Both the position numbers and the translations under genes were made by a program. The notes beneath the pieces are model-generated. The model was not told the origin of the DNA, did not search any database, and saw only the letters and a program-made list of their open reading frames with translations. From positions 1-45,781 of the forward strand of contig AORU01000016.1 in NCBI GenBank assembly GCA_000344275.1: 45,781 nt of DNA, in the 5' to 3' direction. The stretch comes from Streptococcus oralis subsp. tigurinus AZ_3a. GTDB taxonomy: Bacteria; Bacillota; Bacilli; Lactobacillales; Streptococcaceae. Shown here piece by piece: positions 1 through 6,205 of this stretch. How positions within the stretch are numbered: the stretch's first letter is position 1; each line of letters begins with the position of its first letter.

Positions 1-26
1 GGACCTTGAGCTTTTCAACTCTTTCT

Positions 27-54
27 ATTATACCTACTTTTCCTACTTTGTCAA
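27..54 (-). promoter_or_regulatory. strong rRNA-type promoter reading out of the left edge
   Basis: On the minus strand a perfect -35 TTGACA (49-54) is separated by 16 bp from a perfect -10 TATAAT (27-32). It begins only 16 bp after the comX stop codon and reads out of the window. The last five bases of the window on this strand (positions 5-1, GGTCC) equal the first five bases of the tRNA-Glu gene seen at 45489. From memory, pneumococcal comX copies lie just before a tRNA-Glu/16S operon, so I infer an rrn operon starts here. The operon itself is outside the window. Confidence 0.7.
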
Positions 55-69
55 GATCTTTTTTCCTCT

Positions 70-543
70 TTATCGAAATTCTGAAAAGATAAGGGAAAGT
101 TCTCTCAGGAGAGCTTTACGTCCTCTAAAGACTTCTCCTCCCATGAGACGGTCTATTAACTCTTGTTTTTCCATACTCTGCTTTGATTTGTAATTCTTTA
201 GAAGTTCGTGAAAGAGATAATAATCGTCCAGTCTGAGTCCTTTTTCTCCTAGACGATGGCTAATCTCACTCACCTCTTCATAGGGTTCTTTGTCAAAACG
301 TCGCTTGTGGCTTTCCTGTTTACGGATGTAATCTAGAATACGATTTCTAAATTTTGTTTTAAAGCAAACATATAGTTGATGGCGCTCGCCCTCTAGTAAC
401 TCTGGGTTGCGACTCACCAGCTCATACAGACATAACATGCCTTCCTGGTCCCAGTCCTCTTTCTCCCACAGATGCAAATGATAATCTTTGCGACACTTAT
501 GGACGATGCCCCTCGTTTCTTCGTATAGTTCCTTCAGATTCAT
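70..543 (-). CDS. comX: ComX (SigX), competence-specific alternative sigma factor
   Basis: Alternative sigma factor that directs RNA polymerase to late competence genes at TACGAATA-type boxes. The 157-residue product has the family's usual length (about 159). The region around residues 65-82 (FRNRILDYIRKQ) is the conserved region-2 segment of the ComX family, and DKEPYEE with SHRLGEKGL follow as in pneumococcal ComX. The N- and C-terminal parts differ noticeably from the pneumococcal protein. A good Shine-Dalgarno (GGAGAGG) lies about 5 bases before the ATG. Pneumococcus carries two identical copies next to rRNA operons; this would be the copy beside nusG. Expression is expected to depend on phosphorylated ComE. 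A target operon, comG, lies at 26161-29868. No terminator is visible between the stop codon and the rrn-type promoter. Confidence 0.95.
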   Translation of the reverse strand: MNLKELYEETRGIVHKCRKDYHLHLWEKEDWDQEGMLCLYELVSRNPELLEGERHQLYVCFKTKFRNRILDYIRKQESHKRRFDKEPYEEVSEISHRLGEKGLRLDDYYLFHELLKNYKSKQSMEKQELIDRLMGGEVFRGRKALLRELSLIFSEFR

Positions 544-604
544 AGACCTCTCCTTTCTGCATTTAGTTTAGCAAAATGCACGAGCCCATGGATCTATTTC
601 CTCT

Positions 605-632
605 ATTCTATACTTCTTCCTCCCTCAACGGT
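605..632 (-). promoter_or_regulatory. probable comX promoter (tentative ComE half-site)
   Basis: On the minus strand TATAGA (607-612) or the overlapping TAGAAT (605-610) can serve as a -10 and no -35 is visible, as expected for an activator-dependent promoter. Upstream, ACCGTTGAGG (623-632) resembles the right half of ComE direct repeats (ACAGTTGAG). A left half would fall inside the nusG terminator and I cannot identify it with confidence. Confidence 0.35.
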
Positions 633-636
633 ACAT

Positions 637-659
637 AAAAAGAGAGGCAAGGCCTCTCT
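637..659 (-). terminator. intrinsic terminator after nusG
   Basis: On the minus strand the arms AGAGAGGC and GCCTCTCT form a tight hairpin followed by a T run. It closes the rpmG-secE-nusG unit and separates it from comX. Confidence 0.85.
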
Positions 660-663
660 GGGG

Positions 664-1200
664 TTATAATTCTGCAATTTGGTTTAGGTTTACTTCTGCA
701 ATCGTATCATTACCAAACATAGAGATAATCATCTTCACTTTATTGTTATCAATTTCAGTAATTTTACCTGTGTAGTCTGCAAAAGCGCCATCAATGATGC
801 GGACAGTCTGACCAACTTCAACGTCAATATCAAACTCTTGAACAGTTTGTCCCATTGAAACCAGAATATCACGGATTTCTTGTTCCAATAGTGGAGTTGG
901 TTTTGATCTGTTACCGTGTGAGCCGACGAATCCTGTTACGTTAGGTGTGTTTCGAACGACGAACCATGCTTCATCGGTCATGACCATTTCTACAAGGACA
1001 TAACCTGGAAAGCGATTCTCTTCAATTTCCTTTTTCTTTCCATTTTTCTCAACTTGCACGGTTTGTGTTGGAATCTCAACGCGAAGAATATTATCCAACA
1101 TGTTATATGTTTGCGCACGTTGCAATAGATTTTCTTTTACCTTATTTTCATAGCCAGAATAAGTTTGTAGAACAAACCATCCCTTGTCAAAACTATCCAT
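664..1200 (-). CDS. nusG: NusG, transcription elongation/termination factor
   Basis: NusG binds RNA polymerase and affects pausing, termination and coupling to translation. The product is 178 residues with an N-terminal NGN domain (about 6-115, including FPGYVLVEM near 64-72) and a C-terminal KOW domain (about 126-160, VGQTVRIIDGAFADYTG). I chose the ATG at 1200 (MDSFDKGW) over one five codons upstream, because AAGGAAA sits at a proper distance before it and family members begin here. It is the last gene of the rpmG-secE-nusG unit and is followed by an intrinsic terminator. Nothing unusual is seen. Confidence 0.96.
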   Translation of the reverse strand: MDSFDKGWFVLQTYSGYENKVKENLLQRAQTYNMLDNILRVEIPTQTVQVEKNGKKKEIEENRFPGYVLVEMVMTDEAWFVVRNTPNVTGFVGSHGNRSKPTPLLEQEIRDILVSMGQTVQEFDIDVEVGQTVRIIDGAFADYTGKITEIDNNKVKMIISMFGNDTIAEVNLNQIAEL

Positions 1201-1257
1201 GATATTTCCTTTCATACATATATAGAAGAAAGCTAGCAGAAGTTTTCCACTTTTCTT

Positions 1258-1434
1258 CTAAAAAATGTTAATAAATCGAATCAAACCTGAAACAATCAAC
1301 TGGTCAAAAATGTAAATGATGACCACAAAGAAGGCTGTATATTCCATAATAGAGCGAAAATCTCTCCAGCTTTCTTTGCGAGTTGGCCAAGTTGTTTCTT
1401 TAAGAAGTTTAAAAATATCCTTAATAAAACCCAT
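1258..1434 (-). CDS. secE: SecE, preprotein translocase subunit
   Basis: Small single-span subunit of the SecYEG channel. Reading from ATG 1434 gives 58 residues beginning MGFIKDIFKLL, with the family signature TTWPTRKESW near residues 18-27 and one hydrophobic helix at about residues 34-54. AGGAGAG precedes the start. It lies between rpmG (9-bp gap) and nusG, the usual arrangement in Firmicutes. A longer overlapping reading frame in this interval is a shadow. Confidence 0.93.
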   Translation of the reverse strand: MGFIKDIFKLLKETTWPTRKESWRDFRSIMEYTAFFVVIIYIFDQLIVSGLIRFINIF

Positions 1435-1443
1435 CGTTCTCTC

Positions 1444-1596
1444 CTATCTCGTTTCTCTATGTGTCGTATATTTTCCACAATGTTTACAAAATTTATTTAC
1501 TTCTAGTCGTGTTGACTTGGGGTTCCCACTAATTTTGATTGAATAATTCCTTGAACCGCAAGCTGCACAAGCTAGGCTTGCTTTTTTTAGTGCCAT
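1444..1596 (-). CDS. rpmG: 50S ribosomal protein L33
   Basis: A 50-residue ribosomal protein, starting [19 protein letters not shown]. Two CxxC pairs (C10/C13 and C36/C39) mark it as the zinc-binding type of L33. Genomes with this type often also carry a cysteine-free paralogue used under zinc limitation; none is in the window. TGGAGG precedes the ATG. It is the first gene of the rpmG-secE-nusG unit, with its own promoter directly upstream. Confidence 0.93.
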   Translation of the reverse strand: MALKKASLACAACGSRNYSIKISGNPKSTRLEVNKFCKHCGKYTTHRETR

Positions 1597-1614
1597 AACG
1601 CCTCCATCTTATCT

Positions 1615-1643
1615 ATTATAACAAGAAACCTAGGCTTTGACAA
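1615..1643 (-). promoter_or_regulatory. promoter of rpmG-secE-nusG
   Basis: On the minus strand: -35 TTGTCA (1638-1643), 17 bp, -10 TATAAT (1615-1620) with an extended TG. The -35 lies within the hairpin that follows pbp2a (1632-1647). Confidence 0.8.
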
Positions 1644-1647
1644 GCCT
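1632..1647 (-). terminator. short hairpin directly after pbp2a
   Basis: AGGCTT and AAGCCT pair around a 4-base loop, one base past the pbp2a stop codon. The T tract is interrupted (AGGTTTCTTGTT), so termination is probably partial. It overlaps the rpmG promoter. Confidence 0.45.
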
Positions 1648-1648
1648 C

Positions 1649-3844
1649 TTAACGAAATAGATTAAGGATTGAGTCCCATATTGTCTGGGCTTTTTCTTTT
1701 ATTTTAGCTTCTGAAATCGCACGTCCTGCTTCATCTACAAGATTTTGTGCACGACTACGAATATCTCCTATCGGGTCCTCAGACTGGTTTGTCTCATTTT
1801 CAACAACTTGCTTTTTCGTATTTTCTGGTTCAATCCCATTTTGTTTATAAGCATTCTCAACTGTAAAAGTGCTACCTGGGGTGTATGGCAAAATGGTATT
1901 AGCCATACTTCTAAAGACATGGGCTGCTCCATTTGAGGTCGAACCTGCTAGATAATGGTTCTCATCCGTCGTCGGGAAGCCGAGCCAGTGGGTAATTACC
2001 ACATCTGGAGTATAACCAATCACCCACTGGTCACTAGTATATACTGAATTAAAAGCAGCCTCAGTAGTACCTGTCTTTCCAGCCATAACATAATCTGTTG
2101 GCGATGAACTAATTCCTGTACCATTGGTAAATGTTCCTAGCATCATGCTGGTCATTTTATCGGCTACCGACTTATCAATCACTCGTTTTTGAGAATTTTT
2201 ATGACTCTTGATGACCTGGCCACTGGCATTTTCAATACGAGTGATAAAATGCGCTTCAGGCATTAGACCTCCATTAGCAAAAGCTGCATAGGCTTGCGCC
2301 ATCTGGAGGGGATTCGTCTCTACGCCTCCACCGAGAGCGACTCCGAGAACTCGATCAACATTTTCCATATTCAGACCAAATCTCTCCCCAGCATCAAAAG
2401 CTTTGTCAATACCTAATGCATTTACAGTCGCAACTGCCGGTAAATTGAGTGATTCCGCCAAAGCCTGATACATAGGTACTTCAGGAGAAGTCTTAATCCC
2501 TGCATAATTGTCCACTTGATAACTATCATACTGCATCGTATGATTATCCAATTGCTTGTTTAAGGCCCATCCTGCTTCTACTGCAGGCGTATAAACCACT
2601 AAAGGTTTGATAGTTGAGCCTGGGCTACGCTTAGACTGAGTGGCATAGTTGAAATTGCGGAAGCCTGGTTTGTCATCGCCAGCTACGCTACCAACAACGC
2701 TACGCACCCCACCTGTTTTAGGCTCTAAAGCAACACTACCTGATTCAGCATGTGTTCCGTCTTCTGCCTTTGGAAATAGTGAGGTATTTTCGTAAACAAC
2801 CTGCATGTTGGCTTGGTAGTTTTGGTCAAGTTCTGTATAGATTCGATAGCCGTTGTTGACAATTTCCTCTTCTGTGAGATTGTACTTGGAAACTGCTTCG
2901 TTGACAACTGCATCAAAATAGGACGGGTAACGATAATCCGAAATCTTCCCTTCATACTTATCTTGCAGTTGAGAAGCCATATCTGCTCCAGCTGCTTCGG
3001 TCTCTTGATTTTTATCAATATAACCCGCTACAACCATATTTTGCAAAACAGTATCCCTACGGTTGGTTGAAGTCTCAACAGAATTTAATGGATTATACAA
3101 TTCTGGCCCCTTGAGCATCCCTGCTAGAGTTGCCGCCTGATCAAGCGTTAGTTGTGAAGCCGATACACCGAAATATTTCTTACTTGCATCTTCAACCCCC
3201 CATACCCCATTTCCGAAGTAGGCGTTATTGAGGTACATAGCAAGGATTTGCTCCTTACTGTATTTCTTGGTCAACTCTAAGGCAAGGAAAAACTCCTTGG
3301 CCTTCCGTTCAACGGTCTGGTCCTGAGACAGATAAGCATTTTTTGCCAACTGTTGGGTGATGGTGGACCCCCCTCCAGAACGACCCGCTGTAAGGATGGC
3401 TAGAAAAAAACGACCGTAGTTTATCCCATCATTTTTATAGAAGGAACGATCCTCTGTCGCGACGACAGCATTTTGCAAGTCTTTACTGATATCTGCCAGT
3501 TCAACATAGGTTCCCTTTTGACCTGATAGGGCTCCTGCCTCTTTTTCTTCGCGGTCAAAAATCAGAGTTCGCGTTTTCAAGGCATTTTGCAAATCATTGA
3601 CATTGGTAGACTTGGCTATCGCAAATAGGTAGGTTCCCACAAGTAAGCCAGCGCTTAACCCTAAAATGATGACGATCTTTGTCAGATGATAACGACGCCA
3701 AAATTTCCGAATTGGCCCTACTTGGGACAATTTTTTTCTATCGCTCCGAGAACGACGCATGCTAGTCGAATCAGACTCCGCGGATTCATTCGTTTCTTTT
3801 TTAAAGAGAGAAAGAAACTTCTCAAATAATTTATCTAATTTCAT
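1649..3844 (-). CDS. pbp2a: penicillin-binding protein 2a, bifunctional class A PBP
   Basis: Membrane-anchored enzyme that polymerises lipid II and cross-links peptidoglycan. The 731-residue product has a basic cytoplasmic tail (1-55), one transmembrane helix (about 56-77), a GT51 glycosyltransferase domain with the catalytic-type TEDRSFY (E131) and GGGSTITQQ (about 157-165), then a transpeptidase domain. The latter shows the nucleophile motif STIK (S410), SLN (465-467) and KTGTT (590-594). All class A PBP hallmarks are intact. I see no Shine-Dalgarno before the ATG at 3844; a promoter lies just 6 bp upstream, suggesting a leaderless mRNA. It diverges from the pseudouridine synthase at 3931. 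Confidence 0.96.
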   Translation of the reverse strand: MKLDKLFEKFLSLFKKETNESAESDSTSMRRSRSDRKKLSQVGPIRKFWRRYHLTKIVIILGLSAGLLVGTYLFAIAKSTNVNDLQNALKTRTLIFDREEKEAGALSGQKGTYVELADISKDLQNAVVATEDRSFYKNDGINYGRFFLAILTAGRSGGGSTITQQLAKNAYLSQDQTVERKAKEFFLALELTKKYSKEQILAMYLNNAYFGNGVWGVEDASKKYFGVSASQLTLDQAATLAGMLKGPELYNPLNSVETSTNRRDTVLQNMVVAGYIDKNQETEAAGADMASQLQDKYEGKISDYRYPSYFDAVVNEAVSKYNLTEEEIVNNGYRIYTELDQNYQANMQVVYENTSLFPKAEDGTHAESGSVALEPKTGGVRSVVGSVAGDDKPGFRNFNYATQSKRSPGSTIKPLVVYTPAVEAGWALNKQLDNHTMQYDSYQVDNYAGIKTSPEVPMYQALAESLNLPAVATVNALGIDKAFDAGERFGLNMENVDRVLGVALGGGVETNPLQMAQAYAAFANGGLMPEAHFITRIENASGQVIKSHKNSQKRVIDKSVADKMTSMMLGTFTNGTGISSSPTDYVMAGKTGTTEAAFNSVYTSDQWVIGYTPDVVITHWLGFPTTDENHYLAGSTSNGAAHVFRSMANTILPYTPGSTFTVENAYKQNGIEPENTKKQVVENETNQSEDPIGDIRSRAQNLVDEAGRAISEAKIKEKAQTIWDSILNLFR

Positions 3845-3850
3845 GCGTTT

Positions 3851-3879
3851 ATTTTATCATCTTCACCATGGGAACTCAA
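3851..3879 (-). promoter_or_regulatory. pbp2a promoter, apparently leaderless
   Basis: On the minus strand: -35 TTGAGT (3874-3879), 17 bp, extended -10 TGA-TAAAAT (-10 at 3851-3856), then 6 bp to the ATG at 3844. Transcription would begin at or next to the start codon, and there is no Shine-Dalgarno. Confidence 0.7.
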
Positions 3880-3915
3880 GAATTTAGCTACTCCCTATCC
3901 AAATAGGGCTTTTTT

Positions 3916-3924
3916 TGTTACAAT
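3916..3924 (+). promoter_or_regulatory. promoter of the RluA-family gene, apparently leaderless
   Basis: Extended -10 TGT-TACAAT (-10 at 3919-3924) ends 6 bp before the ATG at 3931. No convincing -35 and no Shine-Dalgarno are seen. A small hairpin (CCCTAT/ATAGGG, about 3892-3907) followed by T's lies just upstream. Confidence 0.65.
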
Positions 3925-3930
3925 ATCTAT

Positions 3931-4806
3931 ATGCAATTCACATTTACATTACCCGAATCCCTGCCTCAAATGACGGTCAAACAATTTCTAGAGGAACAAC
4001 TCCTCATCCCTAGAAAAATTCGTCATTTTTTGAGAACCAAGAAGAACATCTTAATTAACCACGAAGAAGTTCACTGGAACGAGATAGTCAAAGCAGGGGA
4101 TATTTGCCAATTGACTTTTGACGAGGAAGATTATCCCAAAAAGGAAATCCTTTGGGGAAATCCAGACCTCGTTCAAGAAATTTATCAAGACCAACATCTT
4201 ATTGTCGTCAACAAACCTGAGGGTATGAAAACTCACGGTAACCAACCAAACGAAATCGCCCTTCTCAACCATGTCTCTGCCTACGTTGGGCAAACTTGCT
4301 ATGTCGTTCATCGTCTAGATATGGAAACCAGTGGGCTGGTGCTTTTTGCTAAGAACCCTTTTATCCTGCCCATCCTCAATCGCTTGTTGGAGAAAAAAGA
4401 AATCGCTCGCGAGTACTGGGCACTCGTAGAAGGACGAATAGAGAGTAAGGAACTTGTCTTTCAAGATAAAATCGGCCGTGATCGACATGATCGCAGAAAA
4501 CGAGTAGTAGATCCCAAAAATGGGCAATATGCTGAAACGCATATCAGTCGATTAAAGCAATTCCCAAACAAAACAGCTCTTGTTCGTTGCAAGCTAAAGA
4601 CCGGTCGAACGCATCAGATTCGTGTTCACCTCTCTCATCACAAGCATCCTATCTTGGGCGACTCTCTCTATAATAGTAAATCAAAAGCAAGCCGGCTTAT
4701 GCTTCACGCCTTTCGCCTTTCTTTTACCCATCCACTCACCTTAGAAAAATTGAGTTTCACTGTTCTATCGGATACTTTTGAAAAAGAATTAAAAAAGAAT
4801 GGATGA
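3931..4806 (+). CDS. RluA-family 23S/tRNA pseudouridine synthase
   Basis: Converts specific uridines in structured RNA to pseudouridine. The 291-residue protein has an S4-like N-terminal RNA-binding region (about 1-65) and the RluA catalytic core: VVNKPEGM (92-99), HRLDMETSG (127-135, catalytic D130) and KTGRTHQIRVHL near residue 228. This is the RluD/RluC type; the target uridine cannot be read from sequence. It is one of only two protein genes on the plus strand with a clear function or family and diverges from pbp2a. The start lacks a Shine-Dalgarno and sits 6 bp after an extended -10, so translation is probably leaderless. A bidirectional terminator separates it from the convergent gap gene. 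Confidence 0.92.
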   Translation: MQFTFTLPESLPQMTVKQFLEEQLLIPRKIRHFLRTKKNILINHEEVHWNEIVKAGDICQLTFDEEDYPKKEILWGNPDLVQEIYQDQHLIVVNKPEGMKTHGNQPNEIALLNHVSAYVGQTCYVVHRLDMETSGLVLFAKNPFILPILNRLLEKKEIAREYWALVEGRIESKELVFQDKIGRDRHDRRKRVVDPKNGQYAETHISRLKQFPNKTALVRCKLKTGRTHQIRVHLSHHKHPILGDSLYNSKSKASRLMLHAFRLSFTHPLTLEKLSFTVLSDTFEKELKKNG

Positions 4807-4833
4807 CATTATCATCTATTCTTTTATCTATAC

Positions 4834-4865
4834 AAAAAAGCAAGGCTTTCTGGCCTTGCTTTTTT
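4834..4865. terminator. bidirectional terminator between the pseudouridine synthase and gap
   Basis: AAAAAAGCAAGG and CCTTGCTTTTTT form a hairpin with T runs on both strands, serving both convergent genes. Confidence 0.88.
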
Positions 4866-4878
4866 ATCGACTCAAGAA

Positions 4879-5889
4879 TTATTTAGCGATTTTTGCAAAG
4901 TATTCAAGAGTACGAACAAGTTGTGAAGTGTAAGACATTTCGTTGTCATACCATGAAACAACTTTAACCAATTGTTTACCGTCAACGTCAAGAACTTTAG
5001 TTTGAGTTGCGTCAAACAATGAACCGAATGACATACCTACGATATCAGAAGATACGATTGGATCTTCAGTGTAACCGTATGATTCGTTAGAAGCTGCTTT
5101 CATAGCTGCGTTTACTTCATCAACAGTAACGTTCTTATCAAGAACTGCTACCAATTCAGTTACAGAACCTGTTGGAACAGGAACACGTTGAGCAGCTCCG
5201 TCCAATTTACCGTTCAATTCAGGAATAACCAAACCGATTGCTTTAGCAGCACCAGTTGAGTTAGGAACGATGTTAGCTGCAGCAGCACGAGCACGGCGAA
5301 GGTCACCTTTACGGTGTGGTCCATCAAGAACCATTTGGTCACCAGTGTAACCGTGGATAGTAGTCATCAAACCTTCAACGATACCGAAGTTGTCATGAAG
5401 AGCTTTAGCCATTGGAGCCAAACAGTTTGTAGTACATGAAGCACCTGAGATAACTGTTTCAGTACCATCAAGAATATCATGGTTAGTGTTAAATACAACT
5501 GTTTTAACATCTGATCCACCAGGAGCAGTGATAACAACTTTCTTAGCACCACCAGCGTGCAAGTGTTTTTCAGCAGCTGCTTTAGTAGCAAAGAAACCAG
5601 TTGCTTCAAGAACGATTTCTACACCGTCGTTAGCCCAGTCGATTTGTTCTGGATCACGTTCAGCAGAAACTTTAACGAATTTACCGTTAACTTCAAATCC
5701 GCCTTCTTTAACTTCTACAGTACCGTCGAAACGACCTTGAGTTGTATCGTATTTCAACAAGTGTGCAAGCATCACTGGATCTGTAAGGTCGTTGATGCGA
5801 GTAACTTCAACACCTTCTACGTTTTGGATACGGCGGAAAGCAAGACGACCGATACGTCCGAAACCGTTAATACCAACTTTAACTACCAT
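4879..5889 (-). CDS. gap: glyceraldehyde-3-phosphate dehydrogenase
   Basis: Glycolytic enzyme producing 1,3-bisphosphoglycerate with NAD. The 336-residue protein starts [16 protein letters not shown] (Rossmann nucleotide-binding motif at 5-15). It has the catalytic SCTTN motif with C152 and the partner H179 (TTIHG). I chose the ATG at 5889 because AAGGAGG lies just upstream and the family starts here; an extension to 5961 has no support. Codon use is strongly biased, as for a highly expressed gene. It is monocistronic, with its own promoter and terminator. Confidence 0.97.
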   Translation of the reverse strand: MVVKVGINGFGRIGRLAFRRIQNVEGVEVTRINDLTDPVMLAHLLKYDTTQGRFDGTVEVKEGGFEVNGKFVKVSAERDPEQIDWANDGVEIVLEATGFFATKAAAEKHLHAGGAKKVVITAPGGSDVKTVVFNTNHDILDGTETVISGASCTTNCLAPMAKALHDNFGIVEGLMTTIHGYTGDQMVLDGPHRKGDLRRARAAAANIVPNSTGAAKAIGLVIPELNGKLDGAAQRVPVPTGSVTELVAVLDKNVTVDEVNAAMKAASNESYGYTEDPIVSSDIVGMSFGSLFDATQTKVLDVDGKQLVKVVSWYDNEMSYTSQLVRTLEYFAKIAK

Positions 5890-5975
5890 TAGTGATTTCC
5901 TCCTTATGAAAATCATGAAAATTTTATTGTGAAAAGAGTAACTTGAATCACTACAAATCACCTTTCAACACACCT

Positions 5976-6004
5976 ATTATATAACTATTTGAGTTTAATT
6001 GCAA
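5976..6004 (-). promoter_or_regulatory. gap promoter
   Basis: On the minus strand: -35 TTGCAA (5999-6004), 17 bp, -10 TATAAT (5976-5981). The leader is about 80 bases and ends in AAGGAGGAA. Confidence 0.8.
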
Positions 6005-6162
6005 GTATGGGCGTCGATTTTCTCTCTTGCTTTTCTACTTTTCCGCTCCTTTTCATTCACTTATTCTTTAATTTTTAAATATATCCCTACAATCTTTTAT
6101 AATGTCCGTATATTATCTCCATTTCTATACTCAACCTTAATTCCAGGTCTATCTGAGTTCAC
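6005..6162. other. intergenic stretch with no feature seen
   Basis: This AT-rich stretch lies between the gap promoter and the adhE terminator. A short plus-strand reading frame here has no Shine-Dalgarno or recognisable family and is not called. As I remember them, pneumococcal genomes carry a block of about a dozen genes between gap and adhE; it is missing here, so this may be an empty insertion locus. Confidence 0.4.
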
Positions 6163-6191
6163 AAAAAAGAGACAGGATTAGTCCTGTCTCT
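6163..6191 (-). terminator. adhE terminator
   Basis: AGAGACAGGA and TCCTGTCTCT form a strong hairpin followed by six T's on the minus strand. Confidence 0.88.
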
Positions 6192-6205
6192 AGGCTGATA
6201 AACAA

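Noticed and set aside
1296..1546. 60- and 76-codon frames over secE and rpmG
   Set aside because: They overlap secE and rpmG in other frames; the real genes are shorter but match known families exactly.
5999..6181. 60-codon plus-strand frame between gap and adhE
   Set aside because: No Shine-Dalgarno, no family resemblance, and it overlaps the gap promoter and adhE terminator.
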